Origin: Formicarius rufipectus
Lineage: Eukaryota > Chordata > Aves > Passeriformes > Formicariidae
Length of the DNA stretch: 64,000 bases
Direction: 5' to 3'
Assembly: GCA_013399695.1 (NCBI GenBank)
Contig: VXAU01001099.1
Coordinates: forward strand, 3,148,525-3,212,524
This document shows, piece by piece, positions 39,042 through 51,995 of the stretch (the first letter of the stretch is position 1; every line of letters begins with the position of its first letter). Under the pieces are notes generated by a model. It searched no databases. It was not told the origin of the DNA and saw only the letters and a list, made by a program, of their open reading frames with translations. The position numbers were made by a program, and so were the translations under genes.

Positions 39042-41100
39042 GTATCTCACAAAATCCAGTTCTATAAAATACTAAGTATGCCTTTCACCAGCCATAGGGG
39101 TGCTGAAGGCTCTGTCAGAGGTCAACAGAAATGGCTTATTAAAGCAGTGACCTATTTAAATCTCAGCTATGATTTTATTTGTTATATAATCAGGTTAAGT
39201 GCAATCAATTATTTGATTTCCTATATATTATATTCAAATTGTCATACATGGTAAGATGTGCTAAGCTTGATTCTGCTCTCTTCAAAAATGTGAGAGTCAA
39301 CAGTGATAAAGAAGAAAAAAAGACAAAAAAAAAAAGAAAACTCTTTTCCCCTGAACAATGAGTAGAACTGCGACATTTTGTGCAGATACTTTCACTGATC
39401 TATGATACAATCATTTCTACAGTCAGCAGGCCAGACCTCATAATATTCCTCCTTCATCAAAACACATAAGGTTACTCATACAAGTAAAGGTTTGTAGGCA
39501 TGCAAATTAATTTGTAGTAAGATGGTTAAAGTTCTAAATCATGTATTAAATTACTTCTATTGTACAAGTTTAACTTCATTTTCCAAGCTAGTCATATGCA
39601 ACAGAGATGCAGTAATGTAGGTATTCCAGCTGCAGGAGTGATTAGCTGCCAGTGCCTTCTAAAACTAGATTTGTAAGTCAGATCATTGAAAGATCAGTGG
39701 TTTGTTTCCTGGATGTCATGAGACCAGAGGGGTGGAATATTGGCAGAAGATTTGGTTTATTTTTGTGTATGTGTTTGAAATATTTAAACAGACTAGGATA
39801 GAAATCAACTTTATAAAGGTTATAAACCCTGATCCAGCAAAGCAAAAACGTCATGAGCAAGCCCATCTCAGGTGTTCAAGGAACATAAATATAGATTTAT
39901 CCTTGAACGGTGGCCCAAAGTCCCATTAAAGTTCAGGAAAGGACAGTGATACTCAAGCACTTGCTTAAAGACAGGCATGTGCTTAGATGCATAATGATCT
40001 GGGGTGTTTTCACTTGTATACTCTGTGTGAAAAACGGGGACCTTCCACCAGATTTGTTAACATTGCAGGAGTTTCTGCATCTCATTGTTTCTATATAGAA
40101 GCAATACTGCTGGCACTTTTCACTTTGCCACAGAAGAAAATGAGTATTCCAATATGAGCTGTCAGCCCAAGTCTGATTAAATCTGAGAAGTTAGCCACCA
40201 GTCCCCACAGGGTCAGACTGGACCATAAATTTGGACCTTTGAGATTCTTGGCTTGAAATGTGACGACCTCTGAACAACCTGTTGGGGACCAATACATAAG
40301 CTGTCAGGTGGAGATACCAGTCAGTACCTTTCCCTTCCTCAGGAGCTGTTTCCTGTACTGTTTTAGGTTTACCCGTTAATGGTCATCACAGTTACAGGCT
40401 CTGACTCCAAAGTTGTCATGAATCACTGCCTACTAACACTGCATCAGGTAAGCAAATGTAACAGTTGCTGAGCTGAAGCAGCAATACTCACTTCAAACTG
40501 TCATTGGCTCGTGATATAACAAGGGATAAGATTATGCAATAATTTTTCACTTGATGATTGGAAACAAACTTTGGAGGTTAGTGCCACATTGCTACAAACG
40601 ATGGTGTTGAGGGTTTATGAAGATCAGTGATGGGCCCTGAAAATCACATCCTTGTACTTCACTGCATATCCCAGCTACTCCCACTTGTGGTTACTCAAAG
40701 GTATTCAGTTGAAGAGCCTGAGTAACAGAGTTAGAATTTGGGTTCAGCTCCCAAATTTCAAAGCTAGATCTGAATAATCACATTTTTTGACAGTCACATT
40801 TTATGGAAGTTCAGATTCACTTTAATCCAGATTTTCATCCCTAATTCTTTCTCTGAACAGCAGGAGGAAGCAAGGCAAGATCTTTGCATAGGTGTTCCAA
40901 GTATTCAGAAGTTCAGTTTCCAGGCAATCGGTTTTGCTGGTTCAGCAAATGCAGCAGTTCTCAAACTCCAATCCACTAATACCACTGCTGGCAGAGTACT
41001 AAAGCATCTGTCAGTCTCTAATCTGTGATCTTTTGCTGCTGCTTGGAGCTCAGGTCAAGATGAATTTGAGATTTCCAAACCCTTTTTCTTTCCCCTCTTA
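39042..41100. other. Non-coding DNA, one possible hAT-like terminus
   Basis: AT-rich with no gene seen. At 40951-40969, CAGCAGTTCTCAAACTCCA resembles the terminal inverted repeat of hAT-Charlie/MER5-type DNA transposons (CAGxGGTTCTCAAACT). The opposite end could not be found, so it is not annotated as an element. Confidence 0.45.
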
Positions 41101-41180
41101 GTTTTTCTTGGGTTTTACTGGTTTTATTTTTGGTTTTTTGGGGGGTTTTGTTTTGTTTGGTTGTGGGTTTTTTGTTTTTA
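41101..41180 (-). repeat. T/G-rich simple tract
   Basis: T-runs broken by GG, GGG and GGGGGG. It is the complement-strand form of the A/C-rich tracts elsewhere. The G runs give weak G-quadruplex potential. Confidence 0.85.
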
Positions 41181-42714
41181 ACCAACTAGTCTCCAAAATA
41201 AGCATATTTATTTGAACTCCTTCTGTGTCAGGTATGTCTGATGAGAATCCATCCATGAGCAAACTTTCAGCCAATGCTGAAGGCAGGAGGGCAACAAATA
41301 AGTAAGAGGAGAGACCCAACATGCTGAGTGAGCTGGAGAGAAAAATACATGTCTGCATGCAACAGGAAAAAAGTCCATAACAGCAAGTGTAAATTTTCAA
41401 CACTTCTGCCAAGAGGATGCTGAATGACAGGGTGCAGGAAAGCAGATGTACAGCTCCTGTTAAAGGAAACTCAGTTTCACACTGTTGCCTATAGTCACTC
41501 TAATTTTGTGGTAACTCCAGTGTATGTTAGAAAATACTGAGAAAAAGACTGTGACACTGGAAGGAAAAACAGAGCCCATGAAAGAGCTGAGGCACAGATT
41601 GAAACAATACAGTATTTGGAAATCACTAAATTCATTCATCACTGTTCATATTTGCCGTGTGGTTTCAGCAAGAGATAGTATTCTCCACACACAATGCTCA
41701 AACTGTTCAATAATGGAACTTGCAGCAGCTGCTGTTTTGCAGCCAAGGAAATGATTGCACTTCAGTGGCAGGCGAAGGATCTCAGTAGCTCCTGAAGTGC
41801 TTGGACATTTTGATAGGTGGAGTTCAAAGTATATAAAGAAACATGTTTTACCTTTCAGACAATGTGTGTTTTATGGGAAAGGCTTTACACAACTAGTGCA
41901 ACTTTCTCTTTAAGGCTCACCCAGGAATTCTGTAGGGTCAAATTGTAGTCTGAATACTTTAAAGAACCACATTTTGCTGCCCAAACTGAGAACGGCGTCA
42001 GGACAGCTGGTTCGAATGGCAGCTTTCTTCCCATCTTCACACACTCTGACTTTTCTAAGCTTGTATGTGAGTTGCCACAGGATTCCATGTCTCATTGTTT
42101 GCTGTGCTGATACAGTGGCATATCTAGAGGTTATTTTTCACATGTCATCAGAAATGTTGTAACACCGGATTGGTTTTGTAAATACAAGTGATTACCGAAG
42201 TGATGGAGGATTCCTGTCTCCAATGTATGCAAGAATAAAAAGGGAGGGCAGGGGACAGAGAGAACAAAATACTATGTACCCGATAAAAGAGCAGGAAACC
42301 TGAGTTAATTTTTGGAAGCAATCACATTTTTGTCAGTTATTGCTGCTTTCTGAAGGATGTGATCTCACTGACTGAAAGACGCTCCAGTCAGATATGCTTC
42401 CATTTGTCAGCAGCTGAGCTGGGGTAGCACTAGCAAATTCCAAGATCAAAAATGGCCCTTCACACTGTTGTTTTTCAGGGCTGCACTCAGCTTAGAGTAT
42501 AGGAGTTGTCAATTGTTATCAACTTGCCAATCTGTTCAGATCAGTATCCTCTCTAATTATAGTCTAAGAGGGCAGTGCCATAATCTGATACTTTTTTTCT
42601 GCTTTAAATCTCAAATTAATATCTTGAGAGTGTCAATACTTTTCAGGAGCACATGCTTTAAAATCTCTCCAAAATCTGACATAAATAATGCCAAATCTGG
42701 GCAATCTTGCTGTA
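41181..42714. other. Non-coding DNA, nothing recognised
   Basis: AT-rich. A tRNA B-box-like GGTTCGAAT at 42009-42017 has no A box or cloverleaf partner. Open stretches do not resemble known proteins. Confidence 0.5.
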
Positions 42715-42860
42715 ACATAACTGACCAAACCCTCTTCAATCTTTTTAAGGTCTTGACCTCAGTGGCTTCCTGTGACAACATGTTCCATGCTCAGCAAAAG
42801 TGCTTATTTTTATTGGCTGCTTCCTTTTGCAGAATTCTCTGCTATTCAATTTTATTTCTC
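42715..42860 (-). mobile_element. Possible ancient CR1/L3-like LINE fragment, antisense
   Basis: The order AACCCTCTTCAATC, TCAGTGGCTTCCTGTGACAA, ATGTTCCA and CTTATTTTTATTGGCTGCTT resembles the antisense of the CR1-type region encoding the WNxLP-like end of ORF2 in older amniote CR1 families (TTCTTTxxAxxxxxxxWNxLP, reversed). It is highly diverged, with no 3' end found. It could be chance or another LINE. Confidence 0.3.
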
Positions 42861-42879
42861 ACCCAGTTACTGCAGGAGG

Positions 42880-43790
42880 ACACAGCCCCCTGAATACTCT
42901 GATCAACTCCCAGGATCTCCCCAGCCCTGCCCACATCCCCATTCCCTCAGAGCCCAGGGAGCCTCCAGTCCTTATGGCTCCCTGGCACAGGTCCCCTGTG
43001 AAGAAGCACAGTGAAGTTTGCTCTTTTCTCTCCCTCTGCAAATATTAGTTATAAATCCACAGAGAAATCTACTATGAATAATGCCCCTCACCAGCTGGCA
43101 GCCCCCTCAGTGCTGACTGCTGCCTTGAGTGGAACAGTCCCCTTGGGAGCTCCAGAATCCAAGGCTGTCCACTTGGGACCTTCCAGCAGAGCCCCAACAT
43201 CATTCTGTCCCTTCACAACTGATGAAATCACCTCTGGGTCAGGCAAGTCATGACAAGCACCCGGTGCCCACCCAGAGAGCTCCTGTCACACTCAGGAGGG
43301 ACAATCTCAAGTTTTCCCCAAAAAACCCAAGAAACACCACAATATGCCATCACCCCAAAGATGACCTGTGCCTCCAGCCTTACCTCCTCCTGGGGGACAG
43401 CCACCAAAGAACTCCTGGCACAGCATCAAGACCCAGTTCTGCCAGTCCCACTGATGGCCACCTCTCTTCATGCCCAGCATTACTAGGACACCCCACCAAA
43501 TCCTGAGGGAAGGGGGATGCCAGGCATGGCTGTCAGTGGAACAGCCACTTTCCAGGGCAGCCCACCAGGATGGGTCCCATGTCAGGGCCAGGCACTGCTG
43601 CCTGCTCAGATGTGCCCTCCTGTGGGGCAGCTGCTGCCAGGTCTGTTGATCCTCTCTGTTGGTCAGCACAGACAACAGCATCACTACATTCTTCCCTTCA
43701 AAATTCAGCCACGTTTTGGATGAAACGGTTGGAGCTGCCACCTAGGAAAATGCAGGGGTTGTCCTTCACTCAGAAGGGGTGAATGGTTTG
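42880..43790. other. C-rich compositional island of unknown origin
   Basis: About 0.9 kb with marked C excess over G on the + strand (for example 42901-42960 holds 28 C and 10 G), sharply bounded by AT-rich DNA. Long frames are open on both strands (125 codons at 43129-43506 +, 144 codons at 43307-43741 minus). CpG is rare, so it is not a CpG island. I recognise no domain. It could be an eroded insertion such as a retroelement part, a decayed gene fragment, or a locally skewed sequence. No terminal repeats or duplicated target site were seen. Confidence 0.4.
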
Positions 43791-46467
43791 GTCTCAAATG
43801 ATGGCATGGCATGCCTTCACTGAAGGTTTTCATGGCGCAGAAAGGTAAAATAGATTTATTTTACTCAGGGAAGAGATCCACAGAGTGGAGATTATTTTCA
43901 CAAGCAGTGATTCCAGCCCTTCTCAGTCATGCTCTAAAGCCACAGCTACCTGCTCATCCTTTCCTTTTGGCGGCAGCTCTCTAACTAAATTTGTTTTCTC
44001 TGGTCTAATCCACTACAGTGTGCTCTATGCCAAGGTTGTCAGCTCATTGTAGCTGCTCTGGAGTCAGGTTTTGTTCTGTTTTTAAATATCAGTGAAACAA
44101 ATTCCTCTGCGAGTGATGGATTAATGGCCAGCATGGATTTGGGCCAATGTACTTGAATATATTCATGAAATTTCACTTTATCCCTGTTGTCTTTTCCTCA
44201 GGAATGATTTAAATTTTCAATTCTTTCTTTTATCTTTGTTATGTTTCACTTACTTGCAAATACTCATAATACATCCTGATTTTGTTTGCATGTTCATCGT
44301 CTTTCTCAGGAAAATAGATAAATAGTTAACTGGTGAATAAGATATGAACTGGTGTTGGAGTCGTGCCAGACCTAACCTTGTGTCTTCTCTGTTTCTTTAT
44401 CATCTTTGAGGGAAAAAGAAATGAAACAAAGAAACAGGAACACTTAAAGCATGTGATAAATTATTACCAGTAAAGAAGAGCATTTAGGAAAACTTGCAAG
44501 AGCATCTTTGGCTTTTTTGATACAGTATTGTTGTCAGGTGTATTTGGGTTCATTTGAAAGGAGAATGATGAACCAATGTTGTTTGTATGATAATTAAATG
44601 TAGTGTCTACTAATGCCAGTCAGGATGAAGTTCAAAAATTTCAGCAGCAGAGGAGGAACTCCTTCACCTATAAATGAGTAACAGGCTATTGCAGCCAGCT
44701 ATAAAAGGGAAACATTCAGTACACTGCAATTATGCCATGCATCATAACCTCTACGGTTATGTGCAAAGTAAATGTAGATTGATCATTATTAACTTCCAAT
44801 TTTTCAGAAGAATCATCTTAAGTGCCTCACATAAAAGAAAATAAACTCATTAGAAGATGATGAAATCTGAAAAAAAAGTCTAGGTTTCTTTTTTTTCCTT
44901 AACTAGGTCTCTCATCGGTTATTTCCTCTATTGTCTCATTGTGGATCCTTGGTTGGAACTGCCTGGAAAATGGGTAGTTAAGGAGACTTTTTTTTTTTTA
45001 GGTAGAATAGTCTGAAATGGCAAGGAGAAAGAAAGGAGAAAGAAAAATATTTTGATTCCTAAACACACTGCTCGACCTCATAGGAACTCATAATAACTGT
45101 AGTCCAGGTATTATATTCTTCATTGAAGGTCGAGTTCTTTGTCATAAATAAGTAGATCAACATGCCCCCTTCTTTTACTTTATTTGTACAGGGAAATGGT
45201 GCAAAGCAGGAGTCACATGGTCACAACATACCAAGGAGATAAAACAGCCTAAAAAGAAGAGTATAAGACAATCCAAGTAAATATATGAAAGACTCGATAA
45301 TATGATGAAATTGTAATAGCTAGGATTATTATCACTGCTTCAGCTGAAATTTTCTGCAGAGAACAAGCACCATTGACCAGAACTATTTTTAATTAAAATA
45401 GTTCTATCAAAAGCTCAGCTCTTCACCAAAACCAGACTAGAACTGTACTTTTTTTTTTTTTTTGTCAGATTCCCTGTTGGCAGATTGAGCAGACACTGCT
45501 TCTGCCTGCTTCTTTGTCAGCCCCCCTGGAAATCAGATTAAATAACAGGGGCTGCTCCCTCTAATTCTCATACATGAATTGCGGTGCTGAGGAGCCTTTA
45601 AGATCATGATCATGCCTTCTAGCAGAGATTGCTTAATGGAAACAACCCTCTTAGAGAGAAAGGAAACTACTTTTTCCTCAGAAAAAGTCCACAGGAGAAA
45701 AGAGCCTTATCCAGATTCTGGCACAGTAGGTTAAGTGTCATTTAGCAAGCACACAGAAAAAGGCATGCCTGAGTGCTTTCTGACATACAAATCCCAGCTT
45801 GAATGGGCACTCTGAAGGGAGTGGGGTCTCGTGGGAGGCTGTTGCTTCTGTAGAATTCAGTGGGACCCAGTACATTGTGTTGGCTGCTCTGGAAATCGGC
45901 ATAATACTGAAAATGAAGTAACAATAATGAATCAAATCTGCTGGAAACAGCAATGTGATAGGAAAAAGAAATATAATTCAGGAATTAGAATGCTTGCCTG
46001 TAGTTTTACAGACTTCAGTATCCTGCTATGCTGCAGACTTCCTGCATCAGTCTCTTAAACACCTGTAACTTCTAAGGGATCTAACACCTACTGATGCTGC
46101 TTTTATTAATAACAGAAACACTTTCAAATAGTTCTAGGTCCAAAATTAGTGTTTTTATAAGTTTAGATTGGTGTAATGCTTCTAGATTGTAAGCTCCCTG
46201 CATCACTGTAATTTCAAATTTGATAGGATGAGTGAATCAAGTCTGTTCATGTCCAGTTCTAAGAAGTCAAACAGGATTCAAGATTTTCAGTGCAGGAATG
46301 TCAACCTATTTAATTTCACAGCAACAAGGCCTGTGACCTTGGCCAACTACTCAAACCCCTTACTTAAATAAAAAACAAATTTTAAAAAAAGAAAAAAATA
46401 TAAATATATAGAAGAAATAGACAGGAAAGAAAAAAGATCTGAAGAAAGAGCAACAGCAGGTCAGGCA
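43791..46467. other. Non-coding DNA, nothing firm
   Basis: AT-rich. A T15 tract (45449-45463) followed by GTCAG looks like a splice acceptor but has no coding frame after it. The phrase TAGATTGTAAGCTCCCTG (about 46182-46199) is wording frequent in old MIR/L2 tails. The stretch 44440-44830 is repeat-free with homeodomain-type words and could be constrained. Confidence 0.45.
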
Positions 46468-46753
46468 CAGATCTTTCTGGTGACCAGGTGCAGGACCTAA
46501 GGGAATGGCCTGAAGTTGTGTCAGGGAGGTTTAGGTTGGATATTAGAAAAAGGTTCTTCACCCAGAGGGTGGTTGGACACTGGAACAGGCTCCCCAGGGC
46601 AGTGGTCAGAGCACCAAGTCTGATCATTCAAGAAGTGTTTGGACAATGCTCTCGGGCACATGGTGGGATTCCTGAGGTGTCCTGTGCAGGGCCAGGAGTT
46701 GGACTTTATGATCCTTGTGGGTCCCTTCCAACTCAGGATACTCTGTGATTTTA
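46468..46753 (+). mobile_element. CR1 LINE 3' end
   Basis: A 5'-truncated CR1 copy covering the end of ORF2 and the short 3' region. The frame reads FRLDIRKRFFTQRVVGHWNR followed by LPRAVV, the typical CR1 C-terminal wording. It then degrades. The 3' end has GGTCCCTTCCAACTCAGGAT and ACTCTGTGATTT, matching the CR1 terminus. It is less diverged than the copy at 38360 but shows several disruptions and is inactive. Confidence 0.95.
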
Positions 46754-49729
46754 GGGAAAGGAACTCAGTGCTTGTTCAGGTTTTATCCAAAGCCGGCAAA
46801 AGTAATGGGACACTACCTCTTCCTCTAGAGCCTGGTCTGCTCTGACTTTGATGCTCCTGTAGCGCTCTGGTGTATTGCAGCACGCAGAAGGTGATGTAGG
46901 AAACAGCCATTAAAAATGTCTCACTTCCCATTCACAATCATCTTCATTCCTCTCCAGCCGTGTTTTTTAAATGGCCCTTCTAAAGAGATGAATAGCTGAT
47001 CCCTCTCTTAACAGTAAACAGATGTGAGGTTAATGCAGCACGTTCTTTTCTAGTTTTGTTTCCTTTTTTCTGTACCACAAATGATTTTAGCAGTACAATT
47101 AGGCTTTTTGTTTGGATTAATCCAGGTCTTTTCCTGATTTTTATGAACAAATCATTGTTACCTTAGGCAACTTAGCATGCTGGGCATAAGAAATAGTCAT
47201 AATCATCTTTTTCATCTATGTTTGTATAGCAGCTAACATAATAGAGCCATGCTCCATGATGGTGTCTCTGCAGAGCTATCACAATGTAAATAATAATAAC
47301 AGTTGTTTAACACTTGAATGGGAGTCTGTTGTTCGTAAACAAAGAACATTTCTCTGCATTGCTTATTACATAAATCATAAAATTACTCCAAAGGAAGGAA
47401 GCTCTCTTACTCATACACTTGGTGAAGTTGCTCAGAGCTCTGCAACACATCAAAAGTGAAAGGTTAAATGGATTTTAAAAATTATTTAAAATATTTTTTA
47501 CTAGTAATGTGGACAAATAAATGTGATACTTATGTTAACAAATACATCTGCCAAAATGCAGTTATAAATCAAATAGGCCTTGTGGTAGTATTGTCAACAC
47601 AATAAGCGAAAAACAATAAACAGATTTGAAAAGAAGGAAATTTAAAAGGGCATCTTACTACATTATGCAAATCCAATTACAAAAGCAAAACTGTATCAGA
47701 AGTCAGCTGTGCTTTTTCCACACAACATGCTTTAAGAAAGGAACATGAGCTGACATTGCAGAGAAATTAACTTATTTTGCTGAATTTCAATATGTAATCT
47801 TTCTTGCATGCATTGTAATATTTAAGTATTAACAGCATAGAGCCAAAAGATTTTGATTAAAGTTGTGGGTTTGTAATTTTAAAAGATTTTAGAGTCATGA
47901 TTTTCCATTGTATAAGTCATATCGTCCCTCTTGTGGTACAGATGCTGAGTGTTTTGATTTATGTCACCCACATACATCCACGTTCCTTATTACAGAATCA
48001 CATTGTATTTATATGCCAATTAGAGAAAAGGTCCTTGCCCTTAAACTCTTCCTATAAGTACTCAAGATTAAAAACAAGTCAATTCCCACTTAAAAGTTTG
48101 CCATTTATGCATACACAACCAATCAGATATTAATGTAACAGGGACAAGGACAAACCCAAGAGATCTACGGTAATGAAGAATTCATGGATCATGTATAGTT
48201 GAACATTTCCGTTTCTGTCTTTTCTGACCACCTCAACACTGAATCAAGAGGAAATGAAAAATACATATTACTACAATAAAGCTGCAACACCACTATGGTG
48301 TGAGATGTTATCTAGAGAAAAGAAGAATTCCTCTTCCAAAGAGATGACAACAGAATAAAAGAGCTTATACCTCAGAGCTCTTGTCTTGAGAAGTTTACTA
48401 GAAAAACGTAAGTATTTGGTAATTCTGCACTTAGACAAGTCCACTGAATCTGGGATTGCTCACATTCTCCTCAGAGCAGGCTTTAAGAAAATATCTGGTG
48501 TCCTTTTGCTTCAGGAAGCTCTGCACACCCAGCCCACCGAGCCCTCGCCTACATGGAGGAGCTGCAACCCAGGGGCAGTGACAGTAACTCCCCAGTACTT
48601 ATGGCACTAATGGATCTGTAGCCTTTTGCCACAGCATGGCATGGAATAAACTGGGGCTCAGGGAAACCATGTGCAAAGGGAGATAAAAGCTTACAAATGG
48701 GAACTCCCAGCAGAGTACATCTTTGTGTCAGTGACAGGCAGAAGCTTTTGGGCCATTGGCCTTTTAAAGAATATTTTTACAGTGTGGGGAACAGTGTGCC
48801 CAGCTGGGCCTGGGAACTTGGCAACAGGATTGGCCCAGGAATTTGGCAAAAATGGGGAATCTGGTTCTCTTTTTTTCACTGTAGTGGTAAGACTCCATTT
48901 CTAAATAAAGCTTAGGACCTTGCACTTTCTGTCTTTCCACAGTAACATCCCAGATGTGGATGTGCCCTGTCATTGTTTCCCATGCGAGCTGTCCAGATAT
49001 ACTGCTTTCATAAACTCAGAGCTATGGAGTACCTCGGATCTGCAGCATTTTTCATTGTCAGCCTGTATATCTCAGGTCACATTTGCTGCATTGGCTTGCA
49101 CTTTTAGTGCTACCATTCACAGCTTGTCATTGACAAGAGCCTTCAGCAGGTGCTCCCTTTTTCTGCCGGGTAAGAGACAGAAGGGAAAAACTGTCTGGGC
49201 TGTGTTCCTTCTGCTACATGTGTGGGGATATGAGCTTCAGGTGACCCCAGCAGCCTCAGCTAAGCCTTGCTCTATTGCTTTTTATTAATTCAGCTGGACA
49301 ATGCCTTATTAGTGACTCAGTGTTGTCTCCCTCTTATATTTCACAGACTTCAGTAGCTGTTTTATGGTCATGCTATCTTTTCTCTCATTGTTTTATGTAT
49401 ATTGCTTTTTTCTTGGGTTGCTGCCAAGACACAATTTGTTCAAAAAATAAACCAAAGCCAGATCCTAGCTTATGTCACCCTAATAACCTCAACTCTGTGG
49501 TTTTGTCTCTAGGGTCTACAGCTCATGACATCAAGTCACTTTATAAAATGAACCTTGGTTTGATGGCTCATGGATTTTGCTCCAAAACCCCTGAAATTAA
49601 CTAACTTCCCACTGACTGCAATTGTCCTCCAATTCATCCTTTGAGTTATCCTGGAGTCACTCAGTAAGATCTTACAGTTCCCATGGAAAGAAAAATACAT
49701 TAAGTCTTGTAGCAGATTTCACCAGCAGT
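46754..49729. other. Non-coding DNA, possible regulatory words
   Basis: AT-rich with no gene. A perfect palindrome GGATTAATCC (47114-47123) and an octamer ATGCAAAT (47665-47672) are homeodomain and POU-type sites in repeat-free sequence. Around 48690-48970, open frames of 62-77 codons lie on both strands without resemblance to any known protein. Confidence 0.45.
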
Positions 49730-49790
49730 TCTCCAAGCACTTTGCTTGCAAGAAAAAGTATCATTATCTCAGTTTTATAGGTCCTTAGCA
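49730..49790 (-). repeat. MIR-like SINE fragment, antisense
   Basis: CTCCAAGCACTTTGCTTGCA, GTATCATTATCTCAGTTTTA and TAGGTCC follow the antisense MIR tail order (AAGCACTTTACA, TATTATCCCxxTTTTACAGG). Old and short. Confidence 0.55.
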
Positions 49791-51444
49791 CATTTTGCAT
49801 AGGCTTGACAGAATGTTTTTGAACACATTCCTGTCTTGTCACTGCTTGTTTCCTCCAAAATGGTTTTCTTAGATAAACAGGCATCTGTTAATATTTGACC
49901 ATATTTTTTTTTACAATCTCTTTCCTCTTTCAGGATAGATGGTGCTCTTCTTATTTTGATTTAACCTTCATGATCTCTAAATGTCTCTTCCCTCCCTACT
50001 GTATGCTGCTCAGACTTCCTTGATGAGTTATATTCTTTATCACAGTATCTTTTATATGTTGTTTTTCACTAAAGAGCTCTAGTGTTTCATGCCTGTGATA
50101 AGTTTGTCCTTTCATTACACAGTAGAACAAAAAAGGATGCCTTTCCACTTCTTAGGCAGGGAATCTAAGGTTGAGTTTCCTATTTTGAATGTACAGTCTG
50201 TCAAAGATCTCCTATTTCAGAATAGTCAGCTGTACAGAGTGTTAAGTACTTGCTGCACTGCTCCTATTCAATAAAGTTTCTCTTATGAGTGCTCAGCATT
50301 TCTACAATTCTGTTCAGATACCACATTGGATACTCAGAAACAGAGATATGAACACTTAGAGATAATGTGGGAGAATTTTCATATAAGCAATTTGCCCGAT
50401 GTTCCAGAGGTCATATTGTATTAATGATAAGACCATCTTTTTCCTTTCAGTTATCTCCTGCCTTTAATTATACATCTCCCAGCTATTGCAACAAACAGCT
50501 TAGGCAATCTGTGAGGAAAAAATAATTGTGTCATTAAAAACTCTATCCCACAAACCACATTCAAGGGAGGCGACTACAATTTTTCAAGCATTCTTAATCT
50601 AGCATCTCCTGACTTTTGAGTGAGTGGTTTTGCTCCCTCTGAACAGAGTTTTGTGTGCATGTGATTTCCTTTTCTTTTTTTCTTTTTAAAAAGCAATCCA
50701 GACAAAAAAAAATCCACTTTGCAGGTTATATTCTATCTTTGACAACAGCAAAATTCCACATCGCCATCCTGATAGTTCAGACACCAGAGCTAACTCATAG
50801 AAATAGCAAATTGCCATCTGTAGATAAGAGTGTGTTGAGGCACATACTGCCTGAGAGCAGAAATCTGGGAATCTAAGGGTTCTGGAGGAGTGTGTGCCTA
50901 CAGCTTCTGCTGTCCTGGTAGCTCCTGTCTTGTTACCTTAAGCTTCATCCACCAATTTTGAAAATTCAATTCAGTTTTCCCCATTCAATTCATCATTCAG
51001 TCTAGACTCTGTCCCCAGTGTTCTCCTGCAATTGATCACAGATTCCTCATCTACCCCTCAGTTTTGGCCACCATCCCTACCTGTGTCTCTACACAGTCTC
51101 TCTCAGATCTGCCATTCACACTGGTTCCTGGACATGTTTCCTTGCTCATCCTGGTCTCCAACAGATTCATTCTAGTTCTCATCCTGGGCATACTTTGCAG
51201 CCTATGGGTTCACAAAAGGCCAAAACCAAAGTCAAATCATGTGTATGTTTATTTCAAGGGAAGAAAATAAGAAAAATAAGACTTCACAGAGTTACTGATT
51301 GTTGCCAGAGTCTTGTGACAGGCAACAGTCAACATTCTTTGAAACAGAATTTTGGTCTCCTGTTTTTGGCCTGCAAAACAATCTTGTCCTTATAAGATCT
51401 GTGTTAAATGATTTGTTCATTGGTGCAGTGAAAGCAAGAGGCCA
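49791..51444. other. Non-coding DNA with repeat traces
   Basis: AT-rich. A weak antisense SINE trace (GCAATTTGCCCGATGTTCCAG) lies near 50389-50408. T-rich pyrimidine tracts around 49910-50000 have no exon behind them. Confidence 0.45.
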
Positions 51445-51530
51445 AACTGTGTCCTGCTCTGATACTGAGCTTTCACTGCCATTGACTTCTGCATGAGCTC
51501 ACCTCCTTACCCAGGATAGGACCCAGGTGC
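51445..51530. repeat. Palindromic-family copy
   Basis: Outer words GGCCAAACTGTGTCCTG and CCCAGGATAGGACCCAG are partly complementary. The centre holds TCACTGCCATTGACTTCTGC, the family core. Together with 4722-4800 it supports a hairpin-like consensus about 80-90 bases long. Confidence 0.5.
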
Positions 51531-51995
51531 ACACCAGACTGCTCCTTGTGTAGGAAACCCAAGGGTGAACAGCACCTGGGAGCCGTGGTGTTCCCTATGG
51601 AAATGCTGGCCTGGCTACCAGGGGAGCTGGGATGCAGAGCATGACACAAAGCACATCAATAGGCAAATGTAGTTACAGTCTCAGTCATGGCAATGCTGAG
51701 CTGGTGCTATGTGGACAACCAGCTTAAAAAACAGTAGTACATCAGCTTCCTGCACAATCAATTTTACAGATTGTTCACTTCCCCCACCCACCCTCCTCTG
51801 CCTTCCCCTCTTCTCCGTGTTTTAGCGGTGTCCACTATTGCTCTCCTCTGCCTCTCTTCCTTGGCACTCTACCTTTTACCCTTTCTGACTTATTCCTTTT
51901 GTCTTCAGTATCTTTTTTTTCTGCTTTCTTTGTTTTCCTGTTGATTCTCAGCTGATTTTCCTCCTTTCTTTACTGAATTTTCTCCCTGACAGCTG
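51531..51995. other. Non-coding DNA, pyrimidine-rich part
   Basis: Contains a C/T-rich stretch (51780-51990) on the + strand with no splice or coding context. No gene seen. Confidence 0.5.

Noticed and set aside
42009..42017. tRNA B-box-like GGTTCGAAT
   Set aside because: No A box at the right distance, no acceptor stem and no cloverleaf could be folded around it.
42468..42893. 141-codon plus-strand frame
   Set aside because: Its right part overlaps a possible antisense LINE fragment. The cysteine/serine/leucine mix reflects T/C-rich sequence, not a known protein.
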